Shown here: positions 26,058-34,145 of the stretch, in pieces
Numbering within the stretch: position 1 is the stretch's first letter
Layout of the letters: each line of letters begins with the position of its first letter
Source of the DNA: Paenibacillus sp. MMS18-CY102
GTDB lineage: Bacteria > Bacillota > Bacilli > Paenibacillales > Paenibacillaceae
Length of the DNA: 64,000 nucleotides
NCBI RefSeq assembly: GCF_009789195.1
Contig: NZ_WSTC01000005.1
Location: 62,001 to 126,000, forward strand
Direction of reading: 5' to 3'
Position numbers and translations under genes: made by a program
The notes under the pieces: generated by a model
What the model saw: the letters and a program-made list of their open reading frames with translations, nothing else
The model's database searches: none
What the model was told of the DNA's origin: nothing

Positions 26058-26768
26058 ATGGAGTTGGAAATTTTATCATGGGCATTCGCTGTAGCACTCA
26101 TGCAAATCGTTTTCATCGACCTTGTCCTTGCAGGGGATAACGCCATCGTCATCGGCATGTCCGCACGCAGCCTGCCAAAATCACAGCAAAAGCAAGCGAT
26201 CCTATGGGGCACAGTGGGCGCGGTCGTCATTCGTGCCGTCGCCACGCTGCTCGTCGTCCATTTGCTTGAAATACCGTGGTTGCTATTGGTGGGGGGCTTC
26301 CTCCTATTGTTCATTGCTTATAAACTGCTCGTACAGGAAGAAACCCACGATAACATTAAAGCCGGCAGCACCTTATGGCAGGCGATCCGAACGATTGTCA
26401 TCGCAGATGCTGCAATGGGGCTGGATAACGTCATCGCAGTAGCAGGCGCAGCCCATGGCAATGACCTGCTCGTAGTCCTCGGTTTATTAATCAGCATTCC
26501 AATCGTTGTGTGGGGCAGCACGCTGTTCATCAAACTCATCAATAAGTTCCCCTGGATCGTCTACATTGGATCAGGCGTTCTTGCTTATACCGCAGCCAAA
26601 ATGATTACGCATGAGCCTGAAATTAAACATTACTTCGAGCGCAGCAGCTTCTTCTCTTGGTCTTTCATTGCCGTAATGATCGTCGTTGTTGTCTTGGCAG
26701 GCCTGTTGACGAATGTCGTTAAACGCAATAAACAAGCTGCAGTAAGCAGCACCAGGGACTCCGCTTAG
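26058..26768 (+). CDS. TerC-family integral membrane protein (copy 2)
   Basis: A 236-residue TerC protein with FIDLVLAGDNAIVIGMSARSLP and IADAAMGLDNVIAVAGAAHG, seven predicted membrane helices and a short basic tail. TAGGAGGT lies 8 bases before the ATG. Close in layout to YjbE of B. subtilis. The 125-base gap to its divergent paralogue holds no recognisable yybP-ykoY Mn riboswitch core; it contains only the two ribosome binding sites and an AT-rich centre. Confidence 0.9.
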   Translation: MELEILSWAFAVALMQIVFIDLVLAGDNAIVIGMSARSLPKSQQKQAILWGTVGAVVIRAVATLLVVHLLEIPWLLLVGGFLLLFIAYKLLVQEETHDNIKAGSTLWQAIRTIVIADAAMGLDNVIAVAGAAHGNDLLVVLGLLISIPIVVWGSTLFIKLINKFPWIVYIGSGVLAYTAAKMITHEPEIKHYFERSSFFSWSFIAVMIVVVVLAGLLTNVVKRNKQAAVSSTRDSA

Positions 26769-26778
26769 GAGCCCCTGG
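26752..26778 (+). terminator. Possible weak terminator hairpin at the terC copy 2 stop
   Basis: CCAGGG (26752-26757) and CCCTGG (26773-26778) with inner CTCC/GGAG pairs form a hairpin whose loop holds the TAG stop codon. Only a poor T run (TGTTAGTTT) follows, so its action is doubtful. Confidence 0.35.
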
Positions 26779-26798
26779 CCTGTTAGTTTATGTGAGAT

Positions 26799-28076
26799 TT
26801 AGAACCAACGGTCCTCATCTGTTTCCGCCCTCGTATCATTGCTTCCTGTTGCTGCTGCTTCTGCGCCTTCTGGTGCTGCCTTCACAGTCTCTCGTTTCAT
26901 AACAACGGTAACCGTGTCCTTCACCGCTTGTTGAATCATTGCATCAAGGTTGTCAATGCCCGCTTCAACGCTTTCAACGATCGACAGGTTCGGATTCGTG
27001 CTTGGCGACTTCGGCACGAATAGCGTGCAGCAGTCCTCGAATGGCAAAATGCTCGTTTCGTACGTCCCAATCCGTTCCGCGATTCGAATAATTTCGATCT
27101 TGTCCATCATGACAAGGGGGCGAAGAATAGGCAGCTCGGCGACTCGCCCAATAACAGTCATGCTGCCTAATGTCTGGCTTGCCACTTGTCCAAGGCTGTC
27201 GCCTGTGACGATCGCATGCGCGCTCTCGCGGGCTGCAATGATTTCAGTAATCCGGAGCATCGCCCTGCGCATTAGCGTAATAATGAGCCGCTCTTGGTCC
27301 GATTGCGCGAATCGTGTCTGAATCTCGGTGAATGGCACCAGATGAAGCTTAAACTTGCCGCCTGTAAAGTGCAGCAACCGTTTGGCCAGCGTCACTACCT
27401 TCTCCTTAGCCTGCTCGCTCGTAAATGGGTAGGAGTAAAAATGTACCGCCTCCAGTTCAAGTCCCTTGCGCATGCCAAGCCACCCCGCTACCGGGCTATC
27501 AATGCCGCCTGAGAGCAAGAGCATCGCCTTGCCATTCGCTCCGTATGGGAACCCCCCGGCTCCCGCTTCCGTATCACAATACACATAAGCGGCTTCCTTC
27601 TGGATATCCACTCGCAGTTCAACTTCTGGATTTCGAATGTTAACCTTTAGTTCTGGCGTTTCCCGCAACACATGGGAAGCGACCAAATGATTCATTTCCA
27701 TCGAATCATGGGGAAACTGTTTCCAGCCGCGTTTGACGGTAACTTTGAATGTTTCGGGCTGTTTGCCATGCGCGCGGAATACGTCCAATGCAGTTGCCTG
27801 TATCGCATCAAGCTCCGCATCTGTCCGTTTGACAGGGCTGAACGAAACGAGCCCGAAAACGTCCCGAAGCGCATCAGCTACTGCCTCATAGGGATGGGCA
27901 TTCAGCTCCACATACAATCGGCCGTATGTTTGCTTTACGACAATGTTCTCAAATGAGCGCAGCGCCTTACGCACATGGTCCCCCAGCACCTTCTCAAACC
28001 TCGCCCGATTTTTCCCCTTTACCGTAATTTCGCCGCCAAGCCGCAGCAGTACCATATCATAAATCATGTTCGACAA
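26799..28076 (-). CDS. thiI: tRNA 4-thiouridine synthase ThiI
   Basis: ThiI adenylates U8 of tRNA and inserts sulfur delivered by a cysteine desulfurase. The 425-residue protein has ferredoxin-like and THUMP domains (about residues 1-165) and an ATP-pyrophosphatase domain with the PP-loop LLSGGIDSPVAGW. There is no rhodanese domain, as in other Bacilli. The start is a TTG that directly abuts the TAA of the desulfurase gene, with GGAGAGGAG in the end of that gene. The last 35 residues are an Ala/Glu/Thr-rich tail that is likely disordered. Confidence 0.95.
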   Translation of the reverse strand: MSNMIYDMVLLRLGGEITVKGKNRARFEKVLGDHVRKALRSFENIVVKQTYGRLYVELNAHPYEAVADALRDVFGLVSFSPVKRTDAELDAIQATALDVFRAHGKQPETFKVTVKRGWKQFPHDSMEMNHLVASHVLRETPELKVNIRNPEVELRVDIQKEAAYVYCDTEAGAGGFPYGANGKAMLLLSGGIDSPVAGWLGMRKGLELEAVHFYSYPFTSEQAKEKVVTLAKRLLHFTGGKFKLHLVPFTEIQTRFAQSDQERLIITLMRRAMLRITEIIAARESAHAIVTGDSLGQVASQTLGSMTVIGRVAELPILRPLVMMDKIEIIRIAERIGTYETSILPFEDCCTLFVPKSPSTNPNLSIVESVEAGIDNLDAMIQQAVKDTVTVVMKRETVKAAPEGAEAAATGSNDTRAETDEDRWF

Positions 28077-29231
28077 TTAAATTCTCCTCTCCAGCGGTTT
28101 AAGCCCACTGATCGTCTTGCGGATCGCATCAGCCAATGCGTCTATATCCGAAATCGCATGCTCATGCCCAAAGCTTACGCGTATGCCGCTTGCTGCACGC
28201 CGATGGTCATTCGACATCGCCATCAACACCCGGCTTGGCTTCTCATCCTTAGATGAGCATGCCGACTTCGTCGAAACGATAAAGCCTTCCTGCTCCAGCG
28301 AATGCACGATAACTTCCGGCTTCATGCCTGGATAGCTAAAATGGACGATGTGTGGCGCACCGTGCGCACGCTCTGTGGCGCTATTGAGAACCAACTCTGG
28401 CATCTGGGCGATATGATCCGTTAAACGTTCCCGCAGCGCCATATATTGTTCATGCATCATGCCCGATTCCTCCATTGCGATTCGGAACGCTTTAGCAGAG
28501 GCGATAATTGCAGGCGTATTGGACGTTCCTGCACGCCAGCCATGCTCTTGCTCTCCGCCCGTAAGGAGCGGTTCAAGGCTCACGCCGGCTCTTACATACA
28601 GAATGCCGACTCCTTTGGGACCGCGCACTTTATGTGCAGAGCCTGACAGCAAATCGATTCCCCAGCCCTTTATATCGATTGGCAGCTTGCCAATGCTCTG
28701 GACAGCATCGACATGAAACAGCGTCTTCGGACGGCTGGCAAGCAGTGCTCCAATCGCAGCAATCGGTTGAACCGTTCCCACCTCATTATTCACGTGCATC
28801 ACGCTAACGAGTATCGTCTCATCCGTCAGTGCTGCTGCAACTTCCTGAACAGAGACAGCCCCCTGCTCGTCCACTGGAACATAAGTAACACGGAAGCCTT
28901 CCTTCTCCAATTGCTGAAACGTCTCGTAGACCGAAGCATGCTCGACAGCACTGGTAATGAGATGTTTGCCGCGATTTGCATATTTGCGTGCTGCTCCTTT
29001 GATCGCCAAGTTATTGCTCTCCGTCCCTCCGGACGTGAACAGCCACTCTTCCGGCTTCGTGCCAAACTGTTTGGCGATTAAAGCACGCGCCCGTTCAATA
29101 AGCTGCCCCGCATCCGCCCCCGCTTGATGAATGGATGACGGGTTCGCATAATGCATTCGCATCACTTCTGCGAGCGTAACGATGACATCTTCATGAGGAG
29201 GAGTCGAGGCACAATGATCAAAATAACGCAT
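28077..29231 (-). CDS. Cysteine desulfurase, NifZ/IscS class
   Basis: PLP-dependent class V aminotransferase of 384 residues that takes sulfur from cysteine. Visible are the HVDAVQSIGK Asp-Gln region, the PLP lysine in SGSAHKVRGPKGVG, and the active-site loop with cysteine in STKSACSSKDEKPSRV. The direct coupling to thiI suggests it is the dedicated sulfur donor for tRNA s4U, like NifZ (YtbJ) in B. subtilis. ATG 29231 lies 9 bases from GGGGG; an in-frame TTG precedes it by one codon. Confidence 0.93.
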   Translation of the reverse strand: MRYFDHCASTPPHEDVIVTLAEVMRMHYANPSSIHQAGADAGQLIERARALIAKQFGTKPEEWLFTSGGTESNNLAIKGAARKYANRGKHLITSAVEHASVYETFQQLEKEGFRVTYVPVDEQGAVSVQEVAAALTDETILVSVMHVNNEVGTVQPIAAIGALLASRPKTLFHVDAVQSIGKLPIDIKGWGIDLLSGSAHKVRGPKGVGILYVRAGVSLEPLLTGGEQEHGWRAGTSNTPAIIASAKAFRIAMEESGMMHEQYMALRERLTDHIAQMPELVLNSATERAHGAPHIVHFSYPGMKPEVIVHSLEQEGFIVSTKSACSSKDEKPSRVLMAMSNDHRRAASGIRVSFGHEHAISDIDALADAIRKTISGLKPLERRI

Positions 29232-29283
29232 CAAGCTGCGCCCCCTTCTTATTCATATCGTTTACCATTTTTTCCATTACAAA

Positions 29284-29308
29284 CAAGAAAAGCCCCTTAC
29301 GGAGCCTT
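29284..29308 (-). terminator. Probable terminator after the lytic transglycosylase gene
   Basis: AAGCCCC and GGAGCCTT form a 7-bp stem with one bulge around a GTAA loop, followed on the minus strand by TTCTTGTTTG. It lies about 55 bases after the stop codon. Confidence 0.6.
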
Positions 29309-29362
29309 CTCGACAACGAATGGAACAGGGCACTAGGCCGTGCCATGCTAGTTGCTTACATC

Positions 29363-30058
29363 TTAACGTGCTGCAAGCACTTTGGAAACGTAACGCTGCG
29401 TCTCGGCAGGCAGCTTCGACAAGTTCGCCATAAGTTCTTCGTCTGTCGAAATCCCCAGCCGATCAATGCGGCCAGGCCCTGCGTTATAGGCAGCCAATGC
29501 AACTTTTTCATTGCCGTTGTATTTGTTCACCAGATAAGACAGGTAACGCGTACCGCCGTCGATATTTTGAATCGGGTCAAACGGATTCGTAACCCCCATG
29601 CTCTTAGCTGTACTATCCATCAGTTGCATCAGCCCTTTGGCGCCAGCGCCGGACACAGCATCCGTATGGAAGGACGACTCCGTACCAATAACCGCCCGTA
29701 CCAAATTAGGATCTACGCCATATTTGGCAGCCGCGGCTTGAATAATGCTGTTCAATTCCGCTGGCGCTGTGCTGCTGTATGGCGTATTGGCGGCATCGTA
29801 GCCAACCCCGCTTAGCGGAGGGGCAATCGTATCGCCAAATTGCGACAATGAGGTTAATGAAGTTAATGATTCATTCAAGCCGCTCAGGTCGCCCACTTGG
29901 CCGCCTGTCGCCATGTATTGCGATAAAATGGAGTCAAACAGAGAGGTGCTGCCTGTCGAATCAGCCGAACTGAGCGGCGACGAGGAAGCGTTATTGTCCA
30001 AACTATTCATCCATTGCAATTGCAGCATCGTTTTGAGTAAACGCGGATCTATGCTCAT
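29363..30058 (-). CDS. Lytic transglycosylase (SLT domain)
   Basis: A 231-residue protein with a long low-complexity N-terminal half (Ser/Leu/Gly/Thr-rich) and a C-terminal SLT domain with the catalytic Glu in RAVIGTESSFHTDAVSGAGAKGLMQLM, then NIDGGTRYLSYL and ALAAYNAGPGRID. It cleaves the MurNAc-GlcNAc bond. There is no signal peptide, as in Bacillus YjbJ/CwlQ. ATG 30058 lies 7 bases after GGGAG; the longer frame to 30112 is unsupported. Confidence 0.85.
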   Translation of the reverse strand: MSIDPRLLKTMLQLQWMNSLDNNASSSPLSSADSTGSTSLFDSILSQYMATGGQVGDLSGLNESLTSLTSLSQFGDTIAPPLSGVGYDAANTPYSSTAPAELNSIIQAAAAKYGVDPNLVRAVIGTESSFHTDAVSGAGAKGLMQLMDSTAKSMGVTNPFDPIQNIDGGTRYLSYLVNKYNGNEKVALAAYNAGPGRIDRLGISTDEELMANLSKLPAETQRYVSKVLAAR

Positions 30059-30203
30059 ATTCACACTCCCGACAATCGGTATGATAGCTTTAACTACTAT
30101 GTATAACGGCATGTAATCGGCTATATATAATACAGGATTCGATTTTATTTTACATCGTTTTCGCCCCGTCCGCCAGTCCCAACCGCATCCTCCATGAATA
30201 ACC

Positions 30204-30238
30204 TAAAAACCGCCAGCCCACAGGTGGCTAGCGGTTTT
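30204..30238 (-). terminator. Intrinsic terminator
   Basis: AAAACCGC pairs with GCGGTTTT with an inner AGCC/GGCT step; the arm ends in a T run on the minus strand. It follows the 30256-30696 gene. Confidence 0.75.
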
Positions 30239-30255
30239 CTCCATAGAAGACGGAT

Positions 30256-30696
30256 TCACCTTACTGCGTAATACAACGGGATGAGCACTAAGTAAGCGGC
30301 TGCAGCGATCAAGCCTAATGCCATCGCCCAAGCCCCTAGCGCCCGGCTCCCGGAATAATAAGCATATACACCAAGCGCCGCTGCAGTCGGTCCCAAAAAG
30401 ACAGGCCACAGAAACCATGACGCGATCGCAAATACAAGCCCGATCCAACCCACCGTTGACGAGAACGATAACGAGTTTCGATCAGAATCACGGTATTGAT
30501 ACGACTCATGCCGCTTCACGCTTGGCACATAACCTGTATTTGTCGGGAATGTGCCCGCTTCTGCAGACATTTCAGCGTCTTCACGGCGTTTGCGGCGCCA
30601 TGCGGTTCTTCTTGGCACTGGATCTATACGGTGCTGCCCATCATCGTGCGAAGATTCATCAGGCTGAGACGACCAGTTTTCCCAATCGTTTCCCAT
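30256..30696 (-). CDS. Small membrane protein of unknown function
   Basis: A 146-residue protein: a charged Asp/Arg/Glu-rich cytoplasmic half (residues 1-75) followed by two or three hydrophobic helices (VGWIGLVFAIASWFLWPVFLG, GVYAYYSGSRALGAWAMALGLIAAAAYLVLI). I do not recognise a family; the C-terminal part is loosely like DUF4190. It starts 6 bases after the stop of the DUF1540 gene and is probably co-transcribed with it. Confidence 0.6.
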   Translation of the reverse strand: MGNDWENWSSQPDESSHDDGQHRIDPVPRRTAWRRKRREDAEMSAEAGTFPTNTGYVPSVKRHESYQYRDSDRNSLSFSSTVGWIGLVFAIASWFLWPVFLGPTAAALGVYAYYSGSRALGAWAMALGLIAAAAYLVLIPLYYAVR

Positions 30697-30702
30697 GTCT
30701 GA

Positions 30703-30906
30703 TCACCCCTTACGGAACGTTTGGCAGCATGTGACGGACGATTGGCTCGCCTCATCTTGATGTTCATCAAAAGATTCATTAGCGAATTCGGCATAAAAAG
30801 ATGAGGCATGTTTGTCTAGATCAATCGAGATACTGTCTGCATTACAATTGTTTCCTTTGGCCCAGAAGGCACAGTTAGCAACGCTGCATTTTACGCCATT
30901 TGGCAT
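30703..30906 (-). CDS. DUF1540 cysteine-rich small protein
   Basis: A 67-residue protein with the DUF1540 pattern KCSVANCAFWAKGNNCNAD and a C-terminal VTCCQTF, five cysteines likely to bind a metal. Function unknown; common in spore formers. ATG 30906 lies 8 bases from GGAGGT, which is one arm of a strong inverted repeat (next entry). Confidence 0.8.
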   Translation of the reverse strand: MPNGVKCSVANCAFWAKGNNCNADSISIDLDKHASSFYAEFANESFDEHQDEASQSSVTCCQTFRKG

Positions 30907-30912
30907 AAACAA

Positions 30913-30948
30913 TCACCTCCGCCATTAGGTTGCCCATGACGGAGGTGA
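30913..30948 (-). promoter_or_regulatory. Hairpin covering the ribosome binding site of the DUF1540 gene
   Basis: On the minus strand TCACCTCCG (30940-30948) is complementary to CGGAGGTGA (30913-30921), which contains the ribosome binding site; three further pairs (CAT/ATG) extend the stem after one mismatch. In RNA this would hide the site. The T run after it is poor (TTGTTT), so it is unlikely to be a plain terminator of ypuI. Confidence 0.65.
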
Positions 30949-30960
30949 GTGCATTCGAGG

Positions 30961-31461
30961 TTATTTTTGCCCTTGCATACGGCGCTGGGTCATGTAGTCA
31001 TTCTCATAGTAAGACAGGTCATCACGCAATTCCTCGTATACTTTGGATACGGATAATACGATCTCGCGCGCTGGGCGAATTGGCTTGAAACGGAAGCGAA
31101 TCGCATCTTGGCCGGTGTATGCGTAACGGCCATCTTCCGAGTAGCACTCATTTTTCGGATAGAAGAATGCTGCAACTGCTTGATGGTAAGCATCATACAG
31201 GCTGCGTTCTGCTGCTTCCGTATCAAAGTTTGGACGGCGAAGCACGATGCCGATTTTCTCATATACCGTCTCCGAGAATACAAGCAAATGGCGAAGGTCC
31301 GCGAGCAGGCCTCTATAGAAGAGTGCCGCTTCTTCATTCTGTTCTCCGTTCAGCAATTGCGGCACTGCATGTTCATTCAGGAACGATTCCAATTGTACGA
31401 TAGCTTCTTTAAGTTTGGTGTGAGTGGACTCGCTTAACGATTTAATGTTAGTTGATGGCAT
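30961..31461 (-). CDS. ypuI: YpuI family protein (DUF3907)
   Basis: A 166-residue soluble, helical protein matching YpuI of B. subtilis in length and in features such as LRHLLVFSETVYEKIGIVLRRPNF, AFFYPKNECYSEDGRYAYTGQDAIRF and a charged end. Function unknown. AAAGGGG lies upstream of the ATG. Divergent from the subtilase gene; a GTACCA/TGGTAC inverted repeat (31516-31542) is in the 178-base gap. Confidence 0.8.
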   Translation of the reverse strand: MPSTNIKSLSESTHTKLKEAIVQLESFLNEHAVPQLLNGEQNEEAALFYRGLLADLRHLLVFSETVYEKIGIVLRRPNFDTEAAERSLYDAYHQAVAAFFYPKNECYSEDGRYAYTGQDAIRFRFKPIRPAREIVLSVSKVYEELRDDLSYYENDYMTQRRMQGQK

Positions 31462-31639
31462 AGTAAGTTGATCCCCTTTCTAGATACAAACAGAAAAATC
31501 TTAATCCTTCTTATCGTACCATAAACCAACCTGTTGTGGTACTGCCCTGCCTTCATTTCATCCCGTATAATTTATGGCTCTATGCCTTAATCTAACCGTA
31601 TGCAGGCGTGTACCGCCCATTAGGGATGGAGGACTTTGA

Positions 31640-33541
31640 ATGCGAGGAAAACAATGGATCGGCTGGCTGGCAATCGCAGTAGCCGCAATACTGGTTATTC
31701 CGTTTACCCCTTGGTTTGCCCCAAATAAAACCGGGCACACCGACACGCCGTCCAAACAACGGGCGGCAGCCGTCAAAAACGAAACGACGCTCAAGCTGCA
31801 TACGCTGCAACGCGATATGGATGCCACGGCCATGTTATGTACGACCGAATGTACCAAAGATTTTACGAAGCTTGCTTCCGGCCAATCCGAAGGGGCAACA
31901 AAAAGCGAGAAGATCAACCATATGATGGGCATGCATCCCCATATGCTCTATGTCAGTTGGTTTAATGCGAAGCGCTCCGTCGTTCGGGGAAGCGTTCCGC
32001 CCGATCTGCATGAGAAAGCAGACAAGCTGCTTAAGCAAGCCCGTGAAACCGCTGCTAAAGGCGAACGTTTTATTTCCAAGCCTTTCTTGTACGGAGGGCA
32101 TCGTTATTTTATTATTGGCGTTCCTGAGCCTCGCCATGTGAATAGCGGCGTGCTCGGGCTTGTGAAGCAAGATGTCGTCGGGCAAGTCGAGCGCCACCAG
32201 CGGCGCAACTTGCGCCTCGTCCCTTATCCCGCTGAAGGCCATTACAAAATCGAGTCTGTCAAAGCTAATTCGACCAAAGAAACGACAGTACGCACGGGCG
32301 AAGATAATGGCGGCGCAAGCCATTATCACGTAAATGATGTCGTTGTCCGATTCCGGAAGGACCCGACGCCACAGCAATTGGCTGCCATTAAGCGGGACGT
32401 TCAAGCAGATACGATTCAGAAGCTCGGTTACACGTATGTATTCCGTTCAAGCAAGCTGGAAGCGAAAGCGATGATGGCTTACTTCCGCGAACGTTGGAAT
32501 CCAATTTACGTTGAACCTCATTATTTGTACATGACCAACGATTTGAAAAATAGTTCCCCTCATCACAGCCATTCATCTATGGCGAAGCCAACTGCCATGT
32601 CTGAAGGCCATCAGGCAGTCATACCGAACGATGCATTATATGAAGAATACCAATGGAACTTGCCTTCCATTGATGCAGAGCAAGGCTGGAGTGTCGGCAA
32701 AGGCAGCAACGCCGTCATCGTCGCGGTACTGGATACTGGCGTACAGGCGAATCACCCTGACCTCAAAGGGCGTTTGGTAAAAGGGACAAACATCGTAAAC
32801 GACGGCAACGCACCTGATGATGACGTCGGCCACGGCACACATGTCTCTGGCATTATTGCCGCATCGGTCAACAATGGCGAAGGGGTCGCTGGATTAACTT
32901 GGTACAACAAAATCATGCCGGTCAAGGTGCTCGACTCTAGCGGCGCAGGTTCGACTTACTCCGTAGCCCAAGGCGTAATCTGGGCAACGGACCATGGCGC
33001 CAAAGTCATTAATATGAGTTTGGGCAACTATGCCCAAGCCGATTTCTTGCATGATGCAGTCAAATATGCCTTCGATCACGATGTCGTCATCGTTGCTGCG
33101 AGCGGCAATGACAATTCCGAACGCCCTGGCTATCCTGCTGCTTACCCAGAAGTGCTTGCCGTAGGCGCAACGGATCAAAAAGGCGCCCGTGCATCGTTCT
33201 CTAACTACGGCGAATATATCGATGTTGCGGCTCCAGGCGATGGCATAGCCAGCACCTACCCAGGCAACCAGTATGCAGCACTGTCAGGCACCTCGATGGC
33301 TAGTCCGCATGTCGCGGCGCTCGCGGCGTTAATTTGTTCCGTCAATCCGGAATTAAAGAACACCGAAGTCATGGACATTATGCGGCAGACTGCCAAGGAC
33401 CTTGGCACGAAAGGCAAAGATAAGTACTTTGGCTACGGCCAGATCGATATTGTAAAAGCGCTCGATGCTGCCAAGCAGTCGTCGGTGTCGCTGCAGCGTT
33501 ATCCACAAAATGCAGCGAGGCGTTTAGCGAAGCTAAACTAA
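31640..33541 (+). CDS. Membrane-anchored subtilase (S8) with extra N-terminal region
   Basis: A 633-residue serine protease. Order: N-terminal membrane segment (residues about 6-24, no obvious cleavage site); an extracytoplasmic region of about 45-215 that looks like a Cache-type sensor fold (LYVSWFNAKRSVVRG, ISKPFLYGGHRYFIIGVPE, GVLGLVKQDVVGQVERH); a propeptide-like segment (HVNDVVVRFRKDPTPQQLAAI, VEPHYLY); then the peptidase with triad Asp365 (VLDTGV), His398 (GHGTHVSG) and Ser552 (SGTSMASPH). The propeptide and peptidase resemble fervidolysin and related enzymes. GGAGGA precedes the ATG; TATAAT at 31566-31571 has no clear -35. Single gene with its own terminator. Confidence 0.9.
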   Translation: MRGKQWIGWLAIAVAAILVIPFTPWFAPNKTGHTDTPSKQRAAAVKNETTLKLHTLQRDMDATAMLCTTECTKDFTKLASGQSEGATKSEKINHMMGMHPHMLYVSWFNAKRSVVRGSVPPDLHEKADKLLKQARETAAKGERFISKPFLYGGHRYFIIGVPEPRHVNSGVLGLVKQDVVGQVERHQRRNLRLVPYPAEGHYKIESVKANSTKETTVRTGEDNGGASHYHVNDVVVRFRKDPTPQQLAAIKRDVQADTIQKLGYTYVFRSSKLEAKAMMAYFRERWNPIYVEPHYLYMTNDLKNSSPHHSHSSMAKPTAMSEGHQAVIPNDALYEEYQWNLPSIDAEQGWSVGKGSNAVIVAVLDTGVQANHPDLKGRLVKGTNIVNDGNAPDDDVGHGTHVSGIIAASVNNGEGVAGLTWYNKIMPVKVLDSSGAGSTYSVAQGVIWATDHGAKVINMSLGNYAQADFLHDAVKYAFDHDVVIVAASGNDNSERPGYPAAYPEVLAVGATDQKGARASFSNYGEYIDVAAPGDGIASTYPGNQYAALSGTSMASPHVAALAALICSVNPELKNTEVMDIMRQTAKDLGTKGKDKYFGYGQIDIVKALDAAKQSSVSLQRYPQNAARRLAKLN

Positions 33542-33572
33542 GCTAAGCCTCTGCAATTAAACGCCTCACAAC

Positions 33573-33622
33573 AAAAAAGAGCTGGTTCTAACTGTCAGAA
33601 TACTGACGTTAGACCAGCTCTT
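33573..33622. terminator. Bidirectional terminator between the subtilase and rnpB
   Basis: AAGAGCTGGT-T-CTAAC faces GTTAG-A-CCAGCTCTT, a 14-bp stem with one mismatch, with T-rich flanks on both strands. It closes the convergent subtilase and rnpB genes. Confidence 0.85.
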
Positions 33623-33639
33623 ATTGTTTGTTCATTAAG

Positions 33640-34055
33640 GCCGTGCGGAAAGTTTGCCATAAGCCGGGTTCTGTGCTGTCGGTGGTGCGAACGGGAACGA
33701 CCCTCCCACCTACAAAGCGACAATCATCTATCTAGGCCGTCCATTGCTGTACGGCTCAAGCAACCAACCCGAATGCGCCCCAGGCAAGGGCTGCGCACAA
33801 GGCGCTGCATTCTCTCGGTCTTGCTCCAGATGGGGTTTACCAGGAACATAGTCACCTATGCTCCTCGTGGTCTCTTACACCACGGTTCCACCCTTACCTG
33901 ATCCGGCTCGAAAGCCGGCCATCGGCGGTCCATTTCTGTGGCACTATCCTTCAGCTCGCGCTGACTGGACGTTATCCAGCATCCTGCCTTGCGGAGCCCG
34001 GACTTTCCTCTCGCGGCATAGCCGCCAGCGATTGTCTGTCAAACTTTCCGGTGCT
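33640..34055 (-). ncRNA. rnpB: RNase P RNA, A-type features
   Basis: Catalytic RNA that matures tRNA 5' ends. The 5' and 3' ends pair (CGGAAAGTTTG with CAAACTTTCCG, helix P1). Conserved blocks in order are GAGGAAAGTCCGGGCTCC, ACCGCCGATGGCC, GGATCAGGTAAGGGTGGAA, GGTAAACCCCATCTGGAGCAAG, CTTGAGCC, GGCCTAGATAGATGATTG and ACAGAACCCGGCTTAT. The GATGGCC-GGTAAGGGTG region and the GGAGCAAG loop match the ancestral A type (as in E. coli) rather than the B type known from B. subtilis. About 415 bases; ends are estimates. Confidence 0.93.
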
Positions 34056-34060
34056 TAGTA

Positions 34061-34089
34061 AGTATACTCGGATTTGTACGAAAGCTCAA
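34061..34089 (-). promoter_or_regulatory. Promoter of rnpB
   Basis: TTGAGC (34084-34089) and TATACT (34061-34066) on the minus strand are spaced by 17 bases and place the start of transcription just before helix P1. Confidence 0.8.
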
Positions 34090-34145
34090 CTACTTATGTT
34101 CTGGCATTGCGATCAATATCAGCATCGCCTACCATATAGCTGAAG

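Noticed and set aside
33858-34058. 66-codon plus-strand frame
   Set aside because: It is the complement of the RNase P RNA gene.
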